Of a DNA stretch of 34,118 nucleotides, positions 22,725 to 29,696 are shown in pieces; position 1 is the first letter of the stretch, and each line of letters opens with the position of its first letter. Source of the DNA: Mycolicibacterium elephantis DSM 44368 (GTDB lineage: Bacteria > Actinomycetota > Actinomycetes > Mycobacteriales > Mycobacteriaceae); assembly GCF_004014805.1 (NCBI RefSeq), contig NZ_ATDN01000033.1:1-34118 (forward strand), in the 5' to 3' direction. Below the pieces are notes generated by a model that ran no database searches, had not been told where the DNA came from, and saw only the letters and a program-made list of their open reading frames with translations. The position numbers and the translations under genes were made by a program.

Positions 22725-23744
22725 CTAGAACAGCGCGAACTGCTCCCCGGCGGCGCGGATGTCGGTGAACTCCTCGATGCCGGTGCCGGCGACGACGCCG
22801 TCGAGATGGGTCAGGAAGTCGGCGTCGGTGACCAGCGGAACGCCGAGCTGTCTGGCCTGGTAGCCCTTGCCGTGCTCGGGTTCGGGCTCGTTGCAGATCA
22901 TCAGCGACGTCTCGAGGTCGACGGTGTCGGTGTAGGCCAGCCCGGCGTGCAGGATCCGCTCGATGAGCTCTTCGTGGGTGCGCTGCACCTCGGCCGACAC
23001 CGCGATGCGCATGCCCTGCACCAGCGGCCTGCCGCGCACGTACCGGCCGGGGTTGAGGTACGGGCACGGCAACCGCGCGGCCAGCATCTTCAGCGGGCGC
23101 AGTTCGTCGTGGGTGACCAAGCCGTTCGGCCAGCGGCGCCGCGTCACCGGATGCACGGGCAGCCACACCTTGCGCTCGCGGGCCCGCAGCAGCACCGGCT
23201 TGAGGATCTGGGCGAGCACCAACGCGTCGTCGAGCGCGTCGTGCGGTTTCATCTGGGTGACGCCCCAGTGCGCGGCCAGGGTCTCCAGCCGCAGGTTCTC
23301 GGTGCCCAGGTCGAGGCGGCGGGCCAGCTCGACGGTGCACATCACGGTGTCGATGGGCAGTTCCTCGCCCACCAGCTCGGCCTCGGCGGCCAAAAACGAG
23401 TAGTCGAAGCCGACGTTGTGGGCGACCAGGGTGCGACCGTCGAGCAGTTCGATCAGCGCGTCGGCGATGTCACCGAAGCACGGTTGGCCGTGCAGCATCT
23501 CTGCGGTCAGCCCGTGCACATGGGTGGGGCCGGGGTCGACGCCGGGGTCGAGCAGGCTGTAGAGGCTCTGCTCGACGTTGCCGTCGTCGCCGAGGGCGAG
23601 CGCGGCGATGCTGACGACGCGAGCCTGGCCGGGGCGGAAACCGCTGGTTTCCACGTCGACGACCGCCCAGCCGGCGCCGGCCTCGTGCGCCGGTCGGCCC
23701 CATGAGCCGCCCGGCCGGCGACATCCCGCATCAGCGTGGCTCAC
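22725..23744 (-). CDS. dnaQ: DEDDh 3'-5' exonuclease (DnaQ-like) with C-terminal BRCT domain
   Basis: 339 residues. The N-terminal exonuclease domain carries the DEDDh residues: Asp30 and Glu32 in AVVDVETSG, Asp in HNVGFDYSF, and His-Asp in KPHDALDDA. After a linker, the C-terminal 100 residues (GMRIAVSAEVQRTHEELIE to GIEEFTDIRAAGEQFALF) resemble a BRCT domain. The annotation dnaQ (Rv3711c) is inherited from M. tuberculosis. The main mycobacterial proofreader is the PHP domain of DnaE1, so this is more likely an accessory nuclease. The frame begins with GTG 23744. The N-terminal 25 residues are poorly conserved and a later start is possible, but no later start codon precedes the catalytic Asp. 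Confidence 0.9.
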   Translation of the reverse strand: MSHADAGCRRPGGSWGRPAHEAGAGWAVVDVETSGFRPGQARVVSIAALALGDDGNVEQSLYSLLDPGVDPGPTHVHGLTAEMLHGQPCFGDIADALIELLDGRTLVAHNVGFDYSFLAAEAELVGEELPIDTVMCTVELARRLDLGTENLRLETLAAHWGVTQMKPHDALDDALVLAQILKPVLLRARERKVWLPVHPVTRRRWPNGLVTHDELRPLKMLAARLPCPYLNPGRYVRGRPLVQGMRIAVSAEVQRTHEELIERILHAGLAYTDTVDLETSLMICNEPEPEHGKGYQARQLGVPLVTDADFLTHLDGVVAGTGIEEFTDIRAAGEQFALF

Positions 23745-23829
23745 AATTCGAGGATGGCACGGTAGTCCGACAATCCAGGGACCTCGCCGTTTCGGTGTCC
23801 AGCGTGTCGGGGCCCTTTCTGAAGCCTCA

Positions 23830-23835
23830 TAGACT
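23830..23835 (+). promoter_or_regulatory. -10 box for leaderless murT-gatD transcript
   Basis: TAGACT lies 7 nt before ATG 23843, with no ribosome-binding sequence between them, as for the other leaderless starts in the window. Confidence 0.55.
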
Positions 23836-23842
23836 GCCGGGA

Positions 23843-25135
23843 ATGGTGACCGTTCGAGGGCGGGCCGCGCTGGCGGCCGGGGCCGCGGCGCGATGGGCGT
23901 CGCGGGTCACCGGGCGTGGTGCCGGCGCGATGATCGGCGGGCTCGTCGCGCTGGCGCTGGACAAGTCGCTGCTGCGCCAGCTCGGCCGGGGCCGTCGCAG
24001 CGTGGTGGTCACCGGGACCAACGGCAAGTCCACCACCACCCGGATGATCGCCGCGGCGCTGCGCACGCTCGGCCCGGTCGCGACCAACGACACCGGCGCG
24101 AACATGGACGCCGGGCTGGTCGCCGCGCTGGCCGCGGCCCCTGACGCGCCGCTGGCCGCGCTGGAGGTCGACGAGATGCACGTGCCGCACGTCTTGGACG
24201 CGGTGGAAGCCGCGGTCGTCGTGCTGCTGAACCTCTCGCGCGACCAGCTCGACCGTGTCGGGGAGATCAACCACATCGAACGCACGCTGCGGGCGGGATT
24301 GGCGCGGCATCCGTCGGCGGTGGTGGTGGCCAACTGCGACGACGTGCTGATGACGTCGGCGGCTTACGACAGCCCCAACGTGGTGTGGGTGGCCGCGGGC
24401 GCGGGCTGGGCCAATGACTCGGTGAGCTGCCCGCGGTCGGGTGAGATGATCGTGCGCGACGGTGCGCACTGGTATTCCAGCGGAACCGATTTCAAGCGAC
24501 CCACGCCGCACTGGTGGTTCGACGAGACCAACATCTATGGCCCAGAGGGCATCACGCTGCCGATGACGCTGGCGCTGCCCGGGTCGGTCAACCGCGGAAA
24601 TGCCACGCAGGCGGTGGCCGCGGCGGTGACGATGGGCGCCGACGCCGCCGCGGCGGTGGCAGCGGTGTCGGCCGTGGACGAGGTCGCGGGACGGTACCGC
24701 ACCGTGCGCCTGGGCGAGCACACGGTGCGGGTGTTGCTGGCCAAGAACCCCGCCGGATGGCAGGAAGCGCTGTCGATGGTCGACAAACACGGTGCGGGCG
24801 TGGTGATTTCGGTCAACGGCCAGGTGCCCGACGGCGAAGACCTGTCGTGGCTCTGGGATGTGCGTTTCGAGCACTTCGAGGACACGCAGGTGGTGGCGGC
24901 CGGCGAACGAGGCACCGATCTCGCGGTGCGGCTGGGGTATGCGCGGGTCGAGCACACGCTGGTGCATGACACCGTCGCGGCGATCGCGTCGTGCCCGCCC
25001 GGGCACGTCGAGGTGATCGCGAACTACACCGCGTTTCTGCAGTTGAACCGGGAGTTGGAGCGTCGTGGTCCCAGGGGGCAGGAGCGTGGGGCCCACGTCC
25101 GCAGGACAGGGGACGACCGGGGGGAACATGGCTGA
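23843..25135 (+). CDS. murT: Lipid II isoglutaminyl synthase, MurT subunit
   Basis: 430 residues, Mur-ligase fold. With GatD it amidates the alpha-carboxyl of D-glutamate in lipid II to D-isoglutamine. The ATP loop is VVVTGTNGKSTTT (Lys62). Other signatures are EVDEMHVPHV, NLSRDQLDRVGEI, and the C-terminal domain DUF1727 with LLAKNPAGWQEAL and DLSWLWDVRFE. The cysteine-rich zinc ribbon of S. aureus MurT is degenerate: only one Cys remains in SCPRSG, and the partner site reads YSSGTDFKRP. The last 25 residues (GPRGQERGAHVRRTGDDRG) are a polar extension. The stop overlaps gatD by 8 nt. The ATG at 23843 agrees with the -10 box. Confidence 0.93.
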   Translation: MVTVRGRAALAAGAAARWASRVTGRGAGAMIGGLVALALDKSLLRQLGRGRRSVVVTGTNGKSTTTRMIAAALRTLGPVATNDTGANMDAGLVAALAAAPDAPLAALEVDEMHVPHVLDAVEAAVVVLLNLSRDQLDRVGEINHIERTLRAGLARHPSAVVVANCDDVLMTSAAYDSPNVVWVAAGAGWANDSVSCPRSGEMIVRDGAHWYSSGTDFKRPTPHWWFDETNIYGPEGITLPMTLALPGSVNRGNATQAVAAAVTMGADAAAAVAAVSAVDEVAGRYRTVRLGEHTVRVLLAKNPAGWQEALSMVDKHGAGVVISVNGQVPDGEDLSWLWDVRFEHFEDTQVVAAGERGTDLAVRLGYARVEHTLVHDTVAAIASCPPGHVEVIANYTAFLQLNRELERRGPRGQERGAHVRRTGDDRGEHG

Positions 25136-25844
25136 GTCGACGGTGCGGATCGGGTTGGTGCTGCCCGACGTGATGGGCACCTACGGCGACGGCGGCAACG
25201 CGGTGGTGCTGCGGGAACGGTTGCGGCTGCGGGGTTTCGCCGCCGAAATCGTGGAGATCACGCTGGCGGATCCGGTGCCCGCCGAACTGGATCTGTACAC
25301 CCTCGGCGGCGCCGAGGATTACGCACAGCGGCTGGCCACCCGGCACCTGCTGCGGTATCCGGGGCTGCAGCAGGCGGTTTCGCGCGGGGCGCCGGTGCTG
25401 GCGATCTGCGCGGCGATCCAGGTGTTGGGCCACTGGTATGAGACGTCGTCGGGCGAGCGGGTCGAGGGGGTGGGCCTGCTGGATGTGACGACGTCGCCGC
25501 AGTCCAGCAGGACGATCGGCGAGGTGGTGTCGCAGCCGCTGCTGCCTGAGCTGTCCGAGAAGCTCACCGGCTTCGAGAATCATCGCGGCGGAACGGTTTT
25601 GGGCGCGTCGGCGCAACCGCTTGCGCGGGTGATCAGCGGCGCGGGCAACCGGGCCGGCGACGGGTTCGACGGTGCGGTGCAGGGTAGCGTCGTCGCGACC
25701 TACCTGCACGGGCCGTGTCTGGCGCGTAACCCGCAGCTAGCGGACTACCTGTTGTCGCGCGTCGTTGGCGAGCTGGCGGCGTTGGAGCTTCGCGAGGTGG
25801 AGCAGCTGCGCCGCGAGCGGTTGGCGGCCCCCCGCCGCGTCTAG
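25128..25844 (+). CDS. gatD: Lipid II isoglutaminyl synthase, glutamine amidotransferase subunit GatD
   Basis: 238 residues, CobB/CobQ-like class I glutamine amidotransferase. It hydrolyses glutamine and passes ammonia to MurT. The nucleophile is Cys94 in APVLAICAAIQVLG, the same number as in S. aureus GatD. The catalytic histidine is His194 in VATYLHGPCLARNP. The N-terminus VLPDVMGTYGDGGNA is the family signature. ATG 25128 lies within the end of murT, preceded by a GGGGGGAAC purine run, so the pair is translationally coupled. A bidirectional hairpin follows 18 bp downstream. Confidence 0.94.
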   Translation: MAESTVRIGLVLPDVMGTYGDGGNAVVLRERLRLRGFAAEIVEITLADPVPAELDLYTLGGAEDYAQRLATRHLLRYPGLQQAVSRGAPVLAICAAIQVLGHWYETSSGERVEGVGLLDVTTSPQSSRTIGEVVSQPLLPELSEKLTGFENHRGGTVLGASAQPLARVISGAGNRAGDGFDGAVQGSVVATYLHGPCLARNPQLADYLLSRVVGELAALELREVEQLRRERLAAPRRV

Positions 25845-25861
25845 GCCCATACACCCTGCGT

Positions 25862-25918
25862 CGAGATCGACGATTTGGCGGGTTTCGCTCGTGCTTTTCC
25901 GCCAAAGCGTCGATTTCG
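25862..25918. repeat. Palindromic intergenic repeat acting as likely bidirectional terminator
   Basis: The arm at 25862-25881 pairs with 25899-25918 at 18 of 20 positions around a 17-nt loop (GTTTCGCTCGTGCTTTT), and a few outer bases extend the stem. It fills the 85-bp gap between convergent gatD and recR. A half-copy occurs at 16688. The sequence resembles an abundant intergenic palindrome I recall from other environmental mycobacteria. Confidence 0.65.
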
Positions 25919-25929
25919 GCGAAGGATAG

Positions 25930-26541
25930 TCAGGCCATCGCGCGGCGGCCGGCCAGGGCCCGACCCAAGGTCAGCTCGTCCGCGAACTCCAGGTCGCCGC
26001 CCATCGGCAGGCCCGACGCGATCCGCGTCACCGTCAGCCCCGGGATGTCGCGCAGCATCCGCATCAGATACGTCGCGGTGGCCTCGCCCTCGGTGTTCGG
26101 GTCGGTGGCGATGATCACCTCGGTGATGTCCACGCCGTCGACGCGCTCCCCGATCCGGTTGAGCAACTCGCGTATCCGCAGCTGCTCGGGGCCCACCCCC
26201 GACAACGGATCGAGCGCCCCGCCGAGCACGTGGTAGCGGCCGCGGAACTCGCGGGTGCGTTCGACGGCCTGCACGTCCTTGGGCTCCTCGACCACACACA
26301 CCACCGATCCGTCGCGGCGGGTGTCGGAGCAGATGCGGCACCGGTCGTCGTCGGACACGTTGCCGCACACGGCGCAGTGTTTGACGCCGTCACGCACCTT
26401 CGACAGCGCCGCGGTCAACCGGTCGATGTCGGGCGGCTCGACCGACAGCAGATGAAACGCGATCCGCTGCGCGCTCTTCGGCCCGATCCCGGGCAGCTTG
26501 CCGAGCTCGTCGATCAGATCTTGGACGGGGCCCTCGAACAA
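25930..26541 (-). CDS. recR: Recombination mediator RecR
   Basis: 203 residues, full length. RecR acts with RecF/RecO to load RecA at gaps. It has the helix-hairpin-helix LGKLPGIGPKSAQRIAFHLL (about 13-32), a four-cysteine zinc finger at Cys56, Cys59, Cys68 and Cys71, and a Toprim domain with VVEEPKDVQAVE and ATDPNTEGEATA. The start codon is TTG at 26541, abutting the ybaB stop with no gap (TAATTG). The family start MFEGPVQDLI fits this codon and there is no alternative ATG or GTG. Translation therefore probably depends on ribosomes finishing ybaB. Confidence 0.96.
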   Translation of the reverse strand: MFEGPVQDLIDELGKLPGIGPKSAQRIAFHLLSVEPPDIDRLTAALSKVRDGVKHCAVCGNVSDDDRCRICSDTRRDGSVVCVVEEPKDVQAVERTREFRGRYHVLGGALDPLSGVGPEQLRIRELLNRIGERVDGVDITEVIIATDPNTEGEATATYLMRMLRDIPGLTVTRIASGLPMGGDLEFADELTLGRALAGRRAMA

Positions 26542-26889
26542 TTACATTCCCGGCAGACCGAGGTCACCCATGCCGCTGGCCAACGGCCCCAGCCGATCGT
26601 GCGCCAGGATCGTGACCTGCTTGGCCGCGTCGCCGATGGCGCCGACGATGAGATCCTGCAGCGTTTCGGGATCCTCAGGATTGATCACCTTCGGGTCGAT
26701 CGACACCGCGACCACCTCGCCGCTGCCCTTCATCGTGACCTGCACCAGCCCACCGCCGGCCTGGCCGTGGACCTGCGCGTTCGCCAGCGCCTCCTGCGCC
26801 TCCATCAGCTGCTGCTGCACCTGCTGCGCCTGAGCGAGGAGCGCCGACATATCGGGCTGGCCTCCGGGCGGTGTGCCTCCGGGTTGCAT
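26542..26889 (-). CDS. ybaB: YbaB/EbfC nucleoid-associated protein
   Basis: 115 residues. Members form dimers that bind DNA and coat the nucleoid; the gene normally sits directly before recR, as here. The helical N-terminal part (MSALLAQAQQVQQQLMEAQ) and the beta-sheet core (GGGLVQVTMKGSGEVVAVSI, then PKVINPEDPETLQDLI) are typical. The ATG at 26889 has AAGGGG about 8 nt upstream. The first 13 residues are a Gly/Pro-rich extension and an internal ATG (MSALLAQ) could also serve, but the ribosome site favours 26889. Confidence 0.93.
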   Translation of the reverse strand: MQPGGTPPGGQPDMSALLAQAQQVQQQLMEAQEALANAQVHGQAGGGLVQVTMKGSGEVVAVSIDPKVINPEDPETLQDLIVGAIGDAAKQVTILAHDRLGPLASGMGDLGLPGM

Positions 26890-26975
26890 GACGGTCCCCT
26901 TGCGTATTGGTATCGACTTGGTCTCTGTCGCCCGCCTGGGGCGGTTTGGCCTTTCAGCGTAGTCGCGCTCGGGGC

Positions 26976-26981
26976 TACGGT
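26976..26981 (+). promoter_or_regulatory. -10 box for the leaderless amidase gene
   Basis: TACGGT lies 7 nt before GTG 26989 with no Shine-Dalgarno between. It also overlaps the alternative in-frame GTG at 26980, which argues against that earlier start. Confidence 0.5.
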
Positions 26982-26988
26982 GACGCCC

Positions 26989-27738
26989 GTGCCTGCCCGC
27001 CTGCGTGTCGGCGCCGCCGTGGCGTCGTGTTTCGTCGTCGCCGCGTCGACGCTCGTCAGCCCTGCCGGTGACGTCCGCGCCGCACCGTCGCCCATCGCCG
27101 GCAAGATCGTGTTCCTCGATCCCGGACACAACGGCGCCAACGACGACTCGATCAGCCGCCAGGTGCCGACCGGCCGCGGCGGCACCAAGGACTGCCAGGC
27201 CAGCGGCACCTCGACCGACGACGGCTATGCCGAGCACACCTTCGCCTGGGATACCACGCTGCGCATCCGCCAGGCGCTCACCAAGCTCGGCGTGCGCACC
27301 GCGATGTCGCGCGGCAACGACAACGCGCTCGGCCCCTGCGTCGACGAACGCGCGGCGATGGCCAATTCGCTGAAGCCGAACGCGATCGTGAGCATCCACG
27401 CCGACGGCGGGCCTCCGACGGGCCGGGGCTTCCACGTGCTGTACTCGTCGCCGCCGCTCAACGAGGCGCAGGCCGGGCCGTCGCCGCGGTTCGCCCAGAT
27501 CATGCGGGACCAGCTGAAGGCCTCCGGGTTCGTGCCCGCCACCTACATCGGCACGGGCGGGCTCAATCCGCGCTCGGACATCGCGGGCCTGAACCTCGCG
27601 CAATACCCGTCCATCCTCGTCGAGTTGGGCAACATGAAGAACCCTGCGGACTCGGGGCTGATGAAGACACCCGAGGGCCGGCAGAAGTACGCCGACGCCG
27701 TGGTGCGCGGAATCGCGGGTTTCCTGGCCACCACCTAG
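26989..27738 (+). CDS. Periplasmic N-acetylmuramoyl-L-alanine amidase (Amidase_3, Rv3717-like)
   Basis: 249 residues with an N-terminal signal peptide (LRVGAAVASCFVVAASTLVS, then PAGDVRAAP). It cleaves the lactyl-alanine bond of peptidoglycan and has no cell-wall-binding domain. The zinc site and catalytic residue are His47 (LDPGHNGA), Glu82 (GYAEHTF), His137 (SIHADGG) and Glu212 (LVELGNMKN). The spacing equals that recalled for M. tuberculosis Rv3717 (His35, Glu70, His125, Glu200) with a constant offset of 12. Cys69 and Cys117 match its disulfide. GTG 26989 is supported by the -10 box 7 nt upstream. It is divergent from ybaB-recR. Confidence 0.92.
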   Translation: MPARLRVGAAVASCFVVAASTLVSPAGDVRAAPSPIAGKIVFLDPGHNGANDDSISRQVPTGRGGTKDCQASGTSTDDGYAEHTFAWDTTLRIRQALTKLGVRTAMSRGNDNALGPCVDERAAMANSLKPNAIVSIHADGGPPTGRGFHVLYSSPPLNEAQAGPSPRFAQIMRDQLKASGFVPATYIGTGGLNPRSDIAGLNLAQYPSILVELGNMKNPADSGLMKTPEGRQKYADAVVRGIAGFLATT

Positions 27739-27763
27739 CCCGCCCCCGCTTTGCGCTCTAAAG

Positions 27764-27798
27764 GGTTGATTGCTCGCACCAGGTGCTTGTAATCGACC
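27764..27798. terminator. Bidirectional hairpin between convergent genes
   Basis: GGTTGATT (27764-27771) pairs with AATCGACC (27791-27798) at 7 of 8 positions. Inside it, GCACC and GGTGC form a second block around a single A. It lies between the amidase stop and the SRPBCC stop, three bases from the latter. There is no T-run. Confidence 0.5.
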
Positions 27799-27800
27799 TC

Positions 27801-28247
27801 TTAACGAGATTCCCGCTCGACGTGGGACTTGAGGTTGGCCAGCACTTCGTCCTGGATCTTGCGCAACCCCAGCGGTGCGAAGATCTTTTCGAAGAAGCCG
27901 CCGACGCCGCCGGCGCCCTGCCAGGTCGTCTTGACCGTGACGGTGGACCCCTCACCCGCGGGGGCGACGGTCCAGTTGGTGATCATCGACGAGTTGGCGT
28001 CCTTCTCGATGACGGTGTGGCCCGCGACGTCGACGGTGGCCTTGACGTCACGCACCCGCGACTTGGTGGCCTGCAGTTTCCACGACGCGACCGTGCCCGC
28101 GCCCTGCCCGCCCTCGAGCACCTTGTAATCGCGGTAGTGCGGGGACAAGATCTCGGGCCGCACGGTCGAGTAGTCCGCGATCGCCGCCAACACCTTCTCC
28201 GGCGGCGCCTCGACCAAGACCGTGCTGGCTGCGCTGACCTGTGCCAT
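27801..28247 (-). CDS. SRPBCC (START-like) family protein
   Basis: 148 residues, a polyketide cyclase/dehydrase-like hydrophobic-ligand fold. The N-terminal strand VSAASTVLVEAPPEKVLAAI and IADYSTVRPEI are typical of the family. The central part alternates beta strands (VASWKLQATKSRVRDVKATV, ITNWTVAPAGEGSTVTVKT). The C-terminal helix (IFAPLGLRKIQDEVLANLKS) closes the cavity. The ligand and reaction are unknown. ATG 28247 has AGGAG 8 nt upstream. It corresponds in position to Rv3718c. It is divergent from the FAD oxidase, with a 63-bp gap holding both start regions. Confidence 0.85.
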   Translation of the reverse strand: MAQVSAASTVLVEAPPEKVLAAIADYSTVRPEILSPHYRDYKVLEGGQGAGTVASWKLQATKSRVRDVKATVDVAGHTVIEKDANSSMITNWTVAPAGEGSTVTVKTTWQGAGGVGGFFEKIFAPLGLRKIQDEVLANLKSHVERESR

Positions 28248-28298
28248 CTGGACATCTCCTGGTTTGACTGTGCGGTCGCATCAGCGGCGGACGCCGAC

Positions 28299-28304
28299 TA
28301 GCGT
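28299..28304 (+). promoter_or_regulatory. -10 box for the leaderless FAD oxidase / methyltransferase operon
   Basis: TAGCGT lies 6 nt before GTG 28311 with no ribosome-binding sequence, predicting a transcript that begins at the start codon. Confidence 0.55.
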
Positions 28305-28310
28305 ATATCC

Positions 28311-29696
28311 GTGTCTGCTGAGAAAACCGACGCACGTGCTGCTCACGCGGCGGGGGTCCAGCGGCTCCTGGACAGCTACCGGGCGATCCCGCCGAACGCC
28401 ACCGTACGTCTTGCCAAACCGACCTCGAATCTGTTCCGCGCCCGCGCCAAGACCAAAAGCAAGGGCCTCGACGTCTCGGGCCTGACCGGGGTCGTCGCCG
28501 TCGACCCCGACGCCCGCACCGCCGACGTCGCAGGCATGTGCACCTACGAGACGCTGGTCGCGGCCACGCTGCCATACGCGCTCTCGCCGCTGGTGGTGCC
28601 GCAGCTCAAGACGATCACCCTCGGCGGGGCGGTCACCGGGCTGGGCATCGAGTCGGCGTCGTTCCGCAACGGGCTGCCCCACGAGTCGGTGTTGGAGATG
28701 GACATCCTGACCGGCGCGGGTGAGATCCTCACCGCCTCACCGGAACAGCACGACGACCTGTATCGCGCGTTCCCCAACTCCTATGGCACGCTCGGGTATT
28801 CGGTGCGACTCAAGATCGAGCTGGAACCCGTCAAACCGTTCGTCGCGCTGCGGCACCTGCGATTTCACACGCTCGAGGACATGGTCGCCGCGATGGACCG
28901 CATCGTCGAGACCCGCGACCACGACGGCACACCGGTGGACTACCTCGACGGCGTGGTGTTCTCCGCCGAGGAGAGCTACCTGACGCTGGGCACGCAGACC
29001 GCGACACCGGGACCGGTCAGCGACTACACCGGCCAGCAGATCTACTACCGCTCCATCCAGCACTCCGGCCAGGACGGTGAAAAGCACGACCGGCTCACCA
29101 TTCACGACTACCTGTGGCGGTGGGACACCGACTGGTTCTGGTGTTCGCGGGCCTTCGGCGCGCAGAACCCGCGGATTCGCCGGCTTTGGCCCCGGCGCTA
29201 CCGGCGCAGCAGCTTCTACTGGAAGCTCATCGCTTACGACCAGCGCTTCAACATCGCCGACCGCATCGAGATGCGCCACGGCCGCCCACCCCGGGAACGG
29301 GTCGTCCAGGACATCGAGGTGCCGATCACGCGGACCGCCGAGTTCCTGCACTGGTTTCTCTACAACGTTCCGATCGAACCGATCTGGTTGTGCCCGCTGC
29401 GACTTCGCGGCGACCAGAGCTGGCCGCTGTACCCGATCCAGCCCCGCCGCACCTACGTCAACGTCGGCTTCTGGTCGTCGGTGCCGGTCGGACCGGAAGA
29501 GGGCCACACCAACCGGCTGATCGAACGCAAGGTCAGCGAACTCGACGGGCACAAGTCGCTGTACTCCGATGCGTATTACAGCCGCGAGGAGTTTGACGAA
29601 CTGTACGGCGGAGAAACCTACAAGACGGTCAAAAAAAGCTACGATCCCGACTCACGTCTACTCGACCTGTATGCGAAGGCGGTGCAAAGACGATGA
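28311..29696 (+). CDS. FAD-binding oxidoreductase of the DHCR24 / TmsA-BfaA type
   Basis: 461 residues. The N-terminal FAD-binding_4 (PCMH) domain shows GLTGVVAVDPDARTADVAG, VPQLKTITLGGAVTGLGIES and SFRNGLPHESVLEMDILTG. The C-terminal part (IHDYLWRWDTDWFWCSRAFG, then EVPITRTAEFLHWFL and PIQPRRTYVNVGFWSS) matches the Delta24-sterol-reductase-like group. In other actinobacteria an enzyme of this type reduces the 10-methylene fatty acid made by its partner methyltransferase, giving 10-methyl (tuberculostearic-type) acids. The downstream gene is such a methyltransferase, overlapping by ATGA, so the pair probably modifies membrane lipid acyl chains. Mycobacteria carry more than one such pair (Rv0447c/Rv0449c and Rv3719/Rv3720 in M. 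tuberculosis, from memory), so the exact product is uncertain. GTG 28311 fits the leaderless box. Confidence 0.85.
   Translation: MSAEKTDARAAHAAGVQRLLDSYRAIPPNATVRLAKPTSNLFRARAKTKSKGLDVSGLTGVVAVDPDARTADVAGMCTYETLVAATLPYALSPLVVPQLKTITLGGAVTGLGIESASFRNGLPHESVLEMDILTGAGEILTASPEQHDDLYRAFPNSYGTLGYSVRLKIELEPVKPFVALRHLRFHTLEDMVAAMDRIVETRDHDGTPVDYLDGVVFSAEESYLTLGTQTATPGPVSDYTGQQIYYRSIQHSGQDGEKHDRLTIHDYLWRWDTDWFWCSRAFGAQNPRIRRLWPRRYRRSSFYWKLIAYDQRFNIADRIEMRHGRPPRERVVQDIEVPITRTAEFLHWFLYNVPIEPIWLCPLRLRGDQSWPLYPIQPRRTYVNVGFWSSVPVGPEEGHTNRLIERKVSELDGHKSLYSDAYYSREEFDELYGGETYKTVKKSYDPDSRLLDLYAKAVQRR

Noticed and set aside
23741..25180. 479-codon minus-strand frame opposite murT
   Set aside because: Histidine/arginine-rich antisense frame with no motif, against a clear Mur-ligase on the plus strand.
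27739..27800. Possible tRNA-like fold between the amidase and SRPBCC genes
   Set aside because: It folds as a single long hairpin without anticodon or T-arm signatures; treated as a terminator.
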